NCBI GenBank assembly: GCA_028685445.1 | Contig: JAQUDY010000021.1 | Span: 1-11,057 of the forward strand | Length of the DNA stretch: 11,057 bases | Direction of reading: 5' to 3' | DNA from: Bacilli bacterium | GTDB lineage: Bacteria > Bacillota_I > Bacilli_A > RF39 > UBA660 | Made by a program: the position numbers and the translations under genes | Shown here: positions 1-6,565 of the stretch, piece after piece | Layout of the letters: each line of letters begins with the position of its first letter | Numbering within the stretch: position 1 is the stretch's first letter | Notes under the pieces: model-generated | The model's input: the letters and a program-made list of their open reading frames with translations, nothing else | Told to the model about the DNA's origin: nothing | Databases searched by the model: none

Positions 1-330
1 TTATTAATTGAAAGTGCACCAGGAATGATGATGCTATCATCTGTAATAATAGCGCCTTTTATTGAAGAAGTTATATTTAGATTAGGCTTTAAAAAAGTTA
101 TTAAAAATAAAGTACTATTTATATTAATTAGTGGTTTAATATTTGGTCTAATGCATATTATTCCATCTAGTTTATCTCTCTTTGTATTAATGCTGCAGTC
201 AATAATATATATATCTTTAGGTGTAGTGTTGGCTTATATTTATGAGAAAGAAAAAAACATTTACTTGGTAATAATTCCGCATGCTCTTAATAACTTATTA
301 GGAATACTTGCAGCATTAATATTACTATAG
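1..330 (+). CDS. CPBP/Abi-family intramembrane metalloprotease, 3' part
   Basis: The 5' end lies outside the window: the frame is open from base 1, so the ATG at 25 is internal. The last 109 residues are visible. They carry the three signatures of the CPBP (CAAX protease/bacteriocin-processing) family: EE..FR (visible residues 22-27), FGLMH (48-52) and HALNN (94-98). In this family the glutamates and histidines form the membrane-embedded metal site. Hydrophobic segments at about 36-56, 60-80 and 86-108 fit the C-terminal half of such a polytopic protease. Members cleave prenylated or small membrane proteins, or give bacteriocin self-immunity; nothing here tells which. The gene ends in TAG, the only TAG stop in the window. 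A promoter for the next gene sits in its last codons. Confidence 0.85.
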   Translation, partial: LLIESAPGMMMLSSVIIAPFIEEVIFRLGFKKVIKNKVLFILISGLIFGLMHIIPSSLSLFVLMLQSIIYISLGVVLAYIYEKEKNIYLVIIPHALNNLLGILAALILL

Positions 331-336
331 TATAAT
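308..336 (+). promoter_or_regulatory. Sigma-A-type promoter for the 359 gene
   Basis: TTGCAG (308-313), a 17-bp spacer, then TATAAT (331-336). Most of it is inside the end of the CPBP gene, with the -10 box directly after the stop codon. The predicted start is near 343, giving a leader of about 16 nt before the ATG at 359. Both boxes are near consensus with ideal spacing; activity is inferred. Confidence 0.7.
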
Positions 337-358
337 AGAAAGAAATTTTGGTGAAAAG

Positions 359-856
359 ATGAAAGAAGTATTAAGTAATTTATTAGGTTTTATATATTCG
401 TTTAGTATGGGAGATTATTTCTTTTTTATAGGAACTTTTTTACTTATAGTTTTATTTATTTATATTTTATATTTAATAAAATTAAGTGAGATAGAAGAAG
501 TTAAAGATACAAAAGAAAACTCTACTGTAGATTCCTTTGATTTAGAGGCTGTTACAAAAGCGATAGAAGAAGATTATAGGCCTGATGCTATAAAGTTAAC
601 ATCATATGAGAATGAACAGGAACAAAGTGCTATCATAAGCTATGAAGAACTTGTTTCTAATAAGTATAAGACAGGAATAAACTATGATGATGAATATTCT
701 TCTGATATTCCTGATATAAGTGTCAAAAAAATAAATCTTACAAATGATACTCAAACAATTAAAGAACCTAAATTAGAAGTTAAATTAATGCAATATGATA
801 AGGAAGAAGCCTTTTTAAAAGCATTAAAAGAATTACAAGAAAATTTAAGCCATTAA
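359..856 (+). CDS. Single-pass membrane protein of unknown function
   Basis: I do not recognise a family. The 165-residue product has one strong membrane segment (about 18-41: aromatic and Leu/Ile-rich, ending ...LYLIK). A long acidic tail follows, rich in Glu, Asp, Asn and Ser, and probably disordered to about residue 140. The charged C-terminal end (about 146-165, with EEAFLKALKELQ) looks like an amphipathic helix. The lysine after the membrane segment suggests a cytoplasmic tail. The ribosome site is weak (GGTGA then AAAG before ATG). The gene has its own promoter at its 5' side, and a hairpin plus T-run overlaps its stop codon. It lies 23 bp upstream of mtaB, but nothing in the sequence links it to tRNA modification. 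The short C-terminal helix could be a docking motif; that is speculation. Confidence 0.75.
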   Translation: MKEVLSNLLGFIYSFSMGDYFFFIGTFLLIVLFIYILYLIKLSEIEEVKDTKENSTVDSFDLEAVTKAIEEDYRPDAIKLTSYENEQEQSAIISYEELVSNKYKTGINYDDEYSSDIPDISVKKINLTNDTQTIKEPKLEVKLMQYDKEEAFLKALKELQENLSH

Positions 857-866
857 TGGCTTTTTT
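849..866 (+). terminator. Short hairpin plus T6, probable weak or leaky terminator
   Basis: A 16-base perfect palindrome (847-862, AAGCCA-TTAA-TGGCTT) overlaps the TAA stop of the 359 gene, and its 3' arm runs into TTTTTT (861-866). This is the layout of an intrinsic terminator, but the stem is only 6 bp. The mtaB ribosome site AAGGAG starts 3 nt later and I see no promoter in between, so partial read-through is likely. Confidence 0.55.
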
Positions 867-879
867 ATAAGGAGTTTAT

Positions 880-2151
880 ATGAAAATATGTGTAGAAACA
901 TTAGGATGCAAAGTAAATGCATATGAAAGTGAATTAATAAAAATAAATTTTATTGAAAATAGAGATATTTTAGTTAATATTAATGAACAACCTGATGTAG
1001 TAATTATTAATACTTGTAGTGTTACTAATCAAAGTGATGCCAAAAGTAGAAAGCTAATAAGACAAGCTAAAAGATTAAATCCTAATTGTGTGTTAATAGT
1101 ATGTGGTTGTTCATCACAATTGCATCAAAAAGACTTGGAAGAACTTAATATTGATATAATGTTAGGAAATAAAGATAAAAGTCATATTTTAACTTACTTA
1201 AAAGAGTTTTTAATAAAAAAAGATTCCATTGTGAAATTTTATGATTTAAATCAAGTTGATTTTGAAGATATGACTATCAATAATTTTGAAGGTCGCACTA
1301 GAGCTTTTGTTAAAATACAAGATGGTTGTAACAATTATTGTTCTTACTGTATAATTCCTTATGTTAGAGGGCGAATTAGATACAAAGAATTAAATGAAGC
1401 GATTAAAGAAATTGAATCATTAGTAAAAAATGGTTATAAGGAAATAGTATTAACTGGTATACATACTGGTAGTTATGGACGAGGTAAGGATTATAACATT
1501 GGAACTTTAATCAAAGAAATAAGTAAGTTGGATGATTTAAAAAGAATTAGAATTAGTAGTATAGAAATAACAGAAATAAATAATGAGTTTTTAGAGGAAT
1601 TAAAATATAATAATAAAATATGCGATCATTTACATATTCCTATTCAAAGTGGAAGCAATAAAGTTTTAAAAGAAATGAACAGAAAGTATAATCTATTAGA
1701 ATATGAAAAAATTATAAAAAGTATTAGAAATATTAGACCTAATATTAATATTACCACAGATTTAATAGTAGGATTCCCAACTGAAGCAGAAGAAGATTTT
1801 GAAGAAACCTTAAAAACTGTTAAAAAAATAAAGTTCGGTCAAATTCATGTGTTCCAATATTCTAAAAGAGATGGAACTGCTGCAGCTTTGATGAAAAATA
1901 TTGTAAGTAGCCAAGATAAAAAAAATAGAAGTAAAAAATTAATAGAGTTATCTTCTTTATTAAAAAAAGAATATTATAATAACTTTTTAAATAAAGAAGT
2001 AAAAGTTTTAATAGAAGAGATAAAAGATAATTATTCAATTGGTCATACATCAAATTATATTAAGGTATTGATAAATAAAAAATTAAAAGTTAATGAAATA
2101 TATAAAGTTACTGTTTATGAAATTGACAAGGACTATGTTAAGGCTGTATAA
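880..2151 (+). CDS. mtaB: tRNA (N6-threonylcarbamoyladenosine(37)-C2)-methylthiotransferase MtaB
   Basis: This is a radical-SAM enzyme that adds a methylthio group to t6A at position 37 of ANN-decoding tRNAs, giving ms2t6A. At 423 residues it has the usual family length. Domains in order: an N-terminal MTTase domain (1 to about 125) with auxiliary iron-sulfur cysteines C10 (TLGCKVN), C46 (NTCSVT) and C77 (CGCSSQ); a radical-SAM core (about 140-365) with the C150-x3-C154-x2-C157 motif (DGCNNYCSYCIIP), LTGIHTG and TDLIVGFPTE; and a C-terminal TRAM-like region (about 368-423). The TLGCKVN start and the two-residue spacing YCSYC favour MtaB over MiaB or RimO. The start is set by AAGGAG at 869-874. 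Expression probably comes from read-through of the upstream hairpin. The promoter of the next gene lies in its last codons. Confidence 0.93.
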   Translation: MKICVETLGCKVNAYESELIKINFIENRDILVNINEQPDVVIINTCSVTNQSDAKSRKLIRQAKRLNPNCVLIVCGCSSQLHQKDLEELNIDIMLGNKDKSHILTYLKEFLIKKDSIVKFYDLNQVDFEDMTINNFEGRTRAFVKIQDGCNNYCSYCIIPYVRGRIRYKELNEAIKEIESLVKNGYKEIVLTGIHTGSYGRGKDYNIGTLIKEISKLDDLKRIRISSIEITEINNEFLEELKYNNKICDHLHIPIQSGSNKVLKEMNRKYNLLEYEKIIKSIRNIRPNINITTDLIVGFPTEAEEDFEETLKTVKKIKFGQIHVFQYSKRDGTAAALMKNIVSSQDKKNRSKKLIELSSLLKKEYYNNFLNKEVKVLIEEIKDNYSIGHTSNYIKVLINKKLKVNEIYKVTVYEIDKDYVKAV

Positions 2152-2152
2152 T
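2123..2152 (+). promoter_or_regulatory. Consensus promoter for the LysM gene
   Basis: A perfect TTGACA (2123-2128) and a perfect TATAAT (2147-2152) are separated by 18 bp, inside the end of mtaB and over its stop codon. The predicted start is near 2159, leaving a leader of about 24 nt that holds AAGGAG (2170-2175) before the ATG at 2183. It is the closest match to consensus in the window. Confidence 0.8.
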
Positions 2153-2182
2153 TAATATATATTAAAAATAAGGAGCGATTAA

Positions 2183-3112
2183 ATGAAAGCAATTGAAGAG
2201 TATCAAGTAAGTGGAACTATTGACAATGAAGAAATCAATTTAAAAGCAACTGCCTATAGAGATAATTTAAAAAAAGCGTCTTCATTAGGTTTAACTACAG
2301 CAGTCTTTCAAAAGATGGAAAATATTAAAATAAAAGGAAAAGATGTAACTTCAAATTTTGTCTCTTATCTAAAAAAACATCCAGAATTAAGTAAAAAGAT
2401 AGCAGTGGCTTCTTTAGCATTGGTAATGAGTACAACTTTCGTTGGTTGCTCTATTAAACCAGAGTCAACTTTAGCGGTAAATCAGAGAATAGAACAAGCA
2501 GCAGAGTTAGAAGAACAAAGAGGAGAAATAATATATATTATTAAAGAAGGAGATAATTTAGAGAATATTGTTCGAAAATACTTAAATTATAATATTACTG
2601 AAGAAATAGACAGAGTTTGTTTACTAAATGGCATCGAAGATAAAAATAAAATTTATCATGGACAAAAATTAAAAATAAAAGTACCAATTTCAAAGTTAGA
2701 GCAATTCGGTTATACTTATGTGTTAGGTGAAACTACAGAGTGGGAAGCAATGGATCATTTCATTTATTCTTCTTTTAGAGGTGTGGAATCAGATGTTCAT
2801 CCTCAAAATATTGTCTTTTGGCGAGACAGAAGCTATGTTTTAGGTGGTGATAGCCCTCATGACATTGATATAGAAGGAACACCATTACTAATCAAAGCGG
2901 CTAGTGCTATTTATGATCTAGAAATTATGACTGGTGATCAGTTTGGTTTTTATAAAGATGAAGATATTAAAAGAAAAGAGACTGAAATATTAGGATACTA
3001 TCAAGAAGCTATTGAGATAACAGAAAGAACAACAGGGAAAAAATATGGTGTTGATTATATACTAACTCCACCAATTATTACAGTACCATTAGATAAAAAA
3101 TTGAATATGTAA
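2183..3112 (+). CDS. Membrane-anchored LysM-domain protein
   Basis: The 309-residue product has an unusual layout. A charged N-terminal region (1-70) is followed by one hydrophobic segment (about 73-88) preceded by lysines and ending FVGC at residue 89, then a LysM-like domain (about 115-168: IIYIIKEGDN, then LLNG, then HGQKLKIKVP). LysM domains bind GlcNAc-containing glycans such as peptidoglycan. The C-terminal part (about 170-309: EWEAMDHFIY, NIVFWRDRSYVLGG, DHPD-like SPHDIDIEG) matches no family I can name. The hydrophobic stretch is too far from the start for an ordinary signal peptide, so a type II anchor with the first 70 residues inside the cell is likelier. A lipoprotein starting later is the alternative. 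Start ATG with AAGGAG 7 nt upstream. A strong promoter precedes it; no convincing terminator follows. Confidence 0.75.
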   Translation: MKAIEEYQVSGTIDNEEINLKATAYRDNLKKASSLGLTTAVFQKMENIKIKGKDVTSNFVSYLKKHPELSKKIAVASLALVMSTTFVGCSIKPESTLAVNQRIEQAAELEEQRGEIIYIIKEGDNLENIVRKYLNYNITEEIDRVCLLNGIEDKNKIYHGQKLKIKVPISKLEQFGYTYVLGETTEWEAMDHFIYSSFRGVESDVHPQNIVFWRDRSYVLGGDSPHDIDIEGTPLLIKAASAIYDLEIMTGDQFGFYKDEDIKRKETEILGYYQEAIEITERTTGKKYGVDYILTPPIITVPLDKKLNM

Positions 3113-3128
3113 TCTTATTATATATTAA

Positions 3129-3157
3129 TTGAATAGTATATAATCTTTTGGTACAAT
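3129..3157 (+). promoter_or_regulatory. Promoter of recD2, predicted leaderless
   Basis: TTGAAT (3129-3134), a 17-bp spacer, then TACAAT (3152-3157) with an extended -10 TG at 3149-3150. Six bases separate the -10 box from the ATG at 3164, so transcription should begin on the A of the start codon. No ribosome site precedes the ATG. A second TATAAT at 3139-3144 lacks a matching -35. Confidence 0.65.
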
Positions 3158-3163
3158 TAATTC

Positions 3164-5341
3164 ATGCATTATATAAAAGGAAAATATAAATCATCTATTT
3201 ATGAATCAGAAACTGGCTATAAAGTCGGTCTTTTTCGAGTTATAGAAACAAATCATGAAGATATTGAAGTTAATAAAACAATAACTTTCACTGGTCATTT
3301 CGCTGAATTAATAAAGGATGTATCTTATATTTTTGAAGGAGAATTAATTTTTCATGATAGATATGGTTCACAATTTCAAACTATTAAATATGAAAAAATA
3401 GCACCAGAAGAAAAGGAAGCAATTCTAGAATTTTTAACAAGTAGTTTTATTAAGGGATGCGGAAAAGTTACAGCAAAAAGAATAGTTGATATGTTTGGTA
3501 ATAAAGCTTTATCTAAAATAAAAGAAAATAAACAAAATTTATTATTAATACCAAAAATATCAGAAAAAACTGCTACATCAATTTATAATTCTGTAATTAA
3601 ATATTATGAATCGGATGAAGATATAATTTATCTTCAGAATTTAGGATTTACAATTAAAGAAACAATGAATTTAATAAATATTTATGATAAAGGAATTAAA
3701 TCAATAATAAATGATAACATTTATTTGTTAATTGATATAATAGAATTTCATAAATTAGATAAAATCTTTTTAACTACAAATTCTAATGAAGATAAAAGAA
3801 GAGTAGAAGCTTGTATATTAGAAGCAATGAAAATTTTAACTTTTCACACAGGTGATATTTATTTAGATAAAATTGAAATAGTTGAATATTTATCTAAATA
3901 TTATAAAATATACCTTAAATTAGATGAGTTTTTAAATAAATTATATTTAGATAAAAAAATAATTATTGAAAAAGAAGATTATTACTTAATAGATGATTAC
4001 TTAGATGAATCAAATATTGCTCTAAATATTTCTAAGTTAATTAAGAAAAAAAACTTGAAACTTAGTAATTTTGATGAAAATTTATCTTTAATCATGAAAA
4101 ATACGAATACTTTGTATAATGATGAACAAATTCTAGCAATTAGAAAAGCTTTAGAAAACAAAATATCCATAATAACCGGAGGACCAGGAACTGGTAAAAC
4201 CACAATTATTAATGGAATAATTAAATTATATACCAAGATAAATAACATATCAAATAGTGAAATAGATAAATTTATTTTACTTATAGCTCCAACTGGAAGG
4301 GCTGCTAAAAGAATGGCAGATGCAACAGGTATTCCAGCAAGTACTATTCATCGCTTTTTAAAATGGGATAAAGAAAGAAATGTTTTTGGAGTAAATGAAT
4401 TTAATAAACTTCACTATGACTTAATCATTGTTGATGAAGCATCGATGATTGATAATCGTTTGTTATCGTCATTATTTAAAGGAATAGATCTAAACACTCA
4501 AATTGTTTTTGTAGGAGATGAATATCAATTACCTAGCGTAGGGCCTGGTCTTATCTTGAATGATATGATAAATAGTAAAAAAATTACTCATACTAAATTA
4601 GAGTATATTTATCGTCAGAGCAACAATTCATTTATACCAATTTTAGCAAAACAAATAAAAGATGTTTCAATTTCTAACGAAGTTTTAACTAAAAAAGATG
4701 ATTATAACTTCATAGTATCATCAAACGAAGGAATTAAAAACGTTGTAAAACAAATACTAGAAAAAAGCAAAAGTAAAGATATCAATGAAACAAAATTACA
4801 AGTATTAGCGCCTATGTATAAAGGTGAAAATGGAATAGACAATTTAAATATTTTACTTCAAAGTGTGTTTAATCCTAAAAAGAACCAGAAAGAATTAGTG
4901 TTTTTTAATATCAAATATCGTGAAGGTGATAAAATATTGAATTTAGTTAATGATTTAGATTCCAATATATATAATGGAGATATGGGATTTATTCAAGAAA
5001 TTAATTTAGAAAGTAAAACCGATTTATTAGTAGTAAATTATGATGGTAATGTTATTTCCTATAAAAGAGAAGATTTAAATACAATTACTCACGCCTATGC
5101 TATAAGTATACATAAAAGTCAAGGAAGTGAATTTGATCATGTTATTATTCCAATAACATTTGGTTATTCAAAAATGTTATACAATAAACTTATCTATACT
5201 GGAGTTTCTAGAGCTAAAAAAAGTTTAGTTTTAATAGGTAATATAGATGCGTTTAATGCCGCTGTTAAAAATAATTATAGTGAAATCAGAAAAACCACTT
5301 TAAAACAAAAAATTTTGCATAATTTAAAATCAAACGGTTAA
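3164..5341 (+). CDS. recD2: RecD2-type ATP-dependent 5'-3' DNA helicase
   Basis: A superfamily 1B helicase of the RecD2/YrrC type, which acts in DNA repair without RecBC. At 725 residues it has the typical size. The N-terminal OB-like region (1-80) and a helix-hairpin-helix stretch (about 95-145, FIKGCGKVTAKRI) are the hallmarks separating RecD2 from RecD. The motor carries Walker A GGPGTGKT (339-346), APTGRAAKRM (375-384), Walker B IIVDEAS (421-427), GDEYQLPSVGPG (451-462), YRQ (483-485), APMYKG (549-554) and the C-terminal IHKSQGSEFDHV (649-660) with TGVSRAKK (679-686). All core motifs are intact. The start has no ribosome site, but the protein begins at the expected place and a promoter fits a leaderless message. 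The stop is 24 bp from the small gene that follows. Confidence 0.95.
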   Translation: MHYIKGKYKSSIYESETGYKVGLFRVIETNHEDIEVNKTITFTGHFAELIKDVSYIFEGELIFHDRYGSQFQTIKYEKIAPEEKEAILEFLTSSFIKGCGKVTAKRIVDMFGNKALSKIKENKQNLLLIPKISEKTATSIYNSVIKYYESDEDIIYLQNLGFTIKETMNLINIYDKGIKSIINDNIYLLIDIIEFHKLDKIFLTTNSNEDKRRVEACILEAMKILTFHTGDIYLDKIEIVEYLSKYYKIYLKLDEFLNKLYLDKKIIIEKEDYYLIDDYLDESNIALNISKLIKKKNLKLSNFDENLSLIMKNTNTLYNDEQILAIRKALENKISIITGGPGTGKTTIINGIIKLYTKINNISNSEIDKFILLIAPTGRAAKRMADATGIPASTIHRFLKWDKERNVFGVNEFNKLHYDLIIVDEASMIDNRLLSSLFKGIDLNTQIVFVGDEYQLPSVGPGLILNDMINSKKITHTKLEYIYRQSNNSFIPILAKQIKDVSISNEVLTKKDDYNFIVSSNEGIKNVVKQILEKSKSKDINETKLQVLAPMYKGENGIDNLNILLQSVFNPKKNQKELVFFNIKYREGDKILNLVNDLDSNIYNGDMGFIQEINLESKTDLLVVNYDGNVISYKREDLNTITHAYAISIHKSQGSEFDHVIIPITFGYSKMLYNKLIYTGVSRAKKSLVLIGNIDAFNAAVKNNYSEIRKTTLKQKILHNLKSNG

Positions 5342-5365
5342 ACTAATATCAAGGAGTTGAAATTA

Positions 5366-5518
5366 ATGAAAACGATTTCTTATAAAGTGATGTTTATGTT
5401 AGGTGCAGCAGCAGGAGTAGGGACTTTAATGGGACTTGATGCTTTAAATAAAAATAAATATCAAGTAAAAAAGAAGATAAATGATGCTATTGATCAAGTA
5501 GCAAATAAAGTAGAATAA
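5366..5518 (+). CDS. 50-residue membrane miniprotein, YtxH-like
   Basis: A short gene with AAGGAG (5351-5356) ahead of ATG at 5366, and TAA at 5516-5518. The product has a small Ala/Gly-rich hydrophobic segment (about 6-25: VMFMLGAAAGVGTLMGLDAL) and then a Lys/Asp-rich helix (KYQVKKKINDAIDQVANKVE). This resembles the YtxH family of one-helix membrane proteins, whose function is poorly known. It lies 24 bp downstream of recD2 and is directly followed by a strong terminator, so recD2 and this gene probably form one transcript. The ribosome site, the membrane-helix pattern and the terminator placement all support a real gene. The YtxH assignment rests on architecture only. Confidence 0.75.
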   Translation: MKTISYKVMFMLGAAAGVGTLMGLDALNKNKYQVKKKINDAIDQVANKVE

Positions 5519-5519
5519 C

Positions 5520-5543
5520 AAAGTTTTGTATAAAACTTTTTTT
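5520..5543 (+). terminator. Intrinsic terminator after the miniprotein gene
   Basis: An 8-bp perfect stem (AAAGTTTT 5520-5527 with AAAACTTT 5532-5539) closes a GTAT loop. The T-run spans 5537-5543. It starts one base after the stop codon and ends the recD2 transcript. The stem is AT-rich, as expected for this genome. Confidence 0.75.
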
Positions 5544-5560
5544 CTTGCAAAAAATATAAT

Positions 5561-6565
5561 ATGAAACCAATAAAAAACAGAAAATTATTAAATTTATTAT
5601 TATTTTTATCTAATATATTTATCGGAATTTTAATAATTAAAGAATTCAAAATATTAGATTTTTGTTATACTGTAATTATTTTAATTGCACCAATATTTTG
5701 GGGGTATGCTTTAGCGTGGTTAATTAAACCGATAATGCTTTACTTTAATAAGCGCTTTAAAACAGTCACTAGTGTAGGAATAACTTATTTATTATTAATT
5801 TTTTTAATATCTCTTATAAGTTATGTTACTATACCAATTATTATAACAGAGATAAAAGCATTAATACCGCAAATAGGGTCTATATATAAAAGCTTAGATT
5901 CATCTTTATTAGAAAAAATAGATATAAGTGCATTTAGTACAAAAGTCTTATTAATTTTAAATAAATACACAATAAGTATAAAAGATTCTATTTTAACAGT
6001 TTTTTATTCTTTATTCATAAGCTTCTTTTTTTTAATCCACCATAAATCTGTAAGTAATTTTTTCTTAAGAAAAATCCCTTCAGATTTGATTAATCAGTTA
6101 AGTATCAATTTAAAACAATTTGTTAAGGGAACTTTATTAGATACTATAATATTATTTGTTTTATCAATTACTAGTTTTTATATCGTCAAAATGCCATATG
6201 CTATGTTATTTGCGATCCTTGTTTCAATTACTAACATAATACCTTATATTGGACCTTATATAGGGGGTATTCCTGCTGTTATAGTTGCTTTTAATGTTAG
6301 TTCTAATTTAGGTTCACTAATTTTAATAATAATTATTTTATTGCAAACAATAGAAAGCGCAATGATAAATCCTTATATAATGAGTAAATCTATAAAAATC
6401 AATCCTATTTTTATTATTATAGGATTGATTATATTCGGATACTTTTTTGGAGTTTTAGGTATGTTGTTATCAACTCCAATTGTTTGCATAATAAAAACTC
6501 TTTATTTATATAATAAAGAGCATAAAATAGTTAATTGGCAAGTTCTTGATAAATTGTTTTATTAA
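5561..6565 (+). CDS. AI-2E family transporter (PF01594-type permease)
   Basis: A polytopic inner-membrane protein of 334 residues, the usual length. Hydrophobic segments lie at about 9-26, 34-54, 70-95, 143-160, 190-225 (two helices), 232-266 and 282-313, fitting the eight-helix family fold. Family-typical features are the long loop at about 96-142, NIIPYIGPYIGGIPAV (225-240) and the late conserved region NPYIMSKSIKINP (270-282). The family includes TqsA (AI-2 export) and sodium/proton antiporters, so the substrate cannot be named. The ATG has no ribosome site; TATAAT touches it at 5555-5560. Its 3' end overlaps the convergent transglutaminase-like gene by 35 bp, and I see no terminator of its own. 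Confidence 0.88.
   Translation: MKPIKNRKLLNLLLFLSNIFIGILIIKEFKILDFCYTVIILIAPIFWGYALAWLIKPIMLYFNKRFKTVTSVGITYLLLIFLISLISYVTIPIIITEIKALIPQIGSIYKSLDSSLLEKIDISAFSTKVLLILNKYTISIKDSILTVFYSLFISFFFLIHHKSVSNFFLRKIPSDLINQLSINLKQFVKGTLLDTIILFVLSITSFYIVKMPYAMLFAILVSITNIIPYIGPYIGGIPAVIVAFNVSSNLGSLILIIIILLQTIESAMINPYIMSKSIKINPIFIIIGLIIFGYFFGVLGMLLSTPIVCIIKTLYLYNKEHKIVNWQVLDKLFY
6397..6430. repeat. Perfect 12-bp inverted repeat inside the permease gene
   Basis: AATCAATCCTAT (6397-6408) pairs perfectly with ATAGGATTGATT (6419-6430) across a 10-nt loop. It falls in the codons for SIKINPIFIIIGLI. No T-run follows on the + strand; on the - strand the stem is followed by TTTATA. It is the longest perfect stem I found in the window. 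Function unknown. Confidence 0.6.
6493..6520 (-). terminator. Terminator of the transglutaminase-like gene, inside the permease gene
   Basis: Read on the minus strand, CTCTTTATT pairs with AATAAAGAG (9-bp perfect stem, + coordinates 6498-6506 and 6512-6520, 5-nt loop) and is followed by TTTTT (6497-6493). It lies 10 bp past the TAA at 6531-6533. On the + strand no T-run follows, so it should act in the minus direction only. Confidence 0.7.

Noticed and set aside
1862..2053. 63-codon open frame on the - strand inside mtaB
   Set aside because: It is low-complexity Leu/Tyr/Phe coding, the usual antisense image of an AT-rich gene. The same applies to minus-strand frames inside recD2 (3997-4248), the coiled-coil gene (8433-8630) and the DUF2079 gene (8985-9182, 9359-9577).
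5545..5560. TTGCAA and TATAAT as a promoter for the permease
   Set aside because: The two boxes are only 4 bp apart, far from the 16-18 bp a sigma-A promoter needs.
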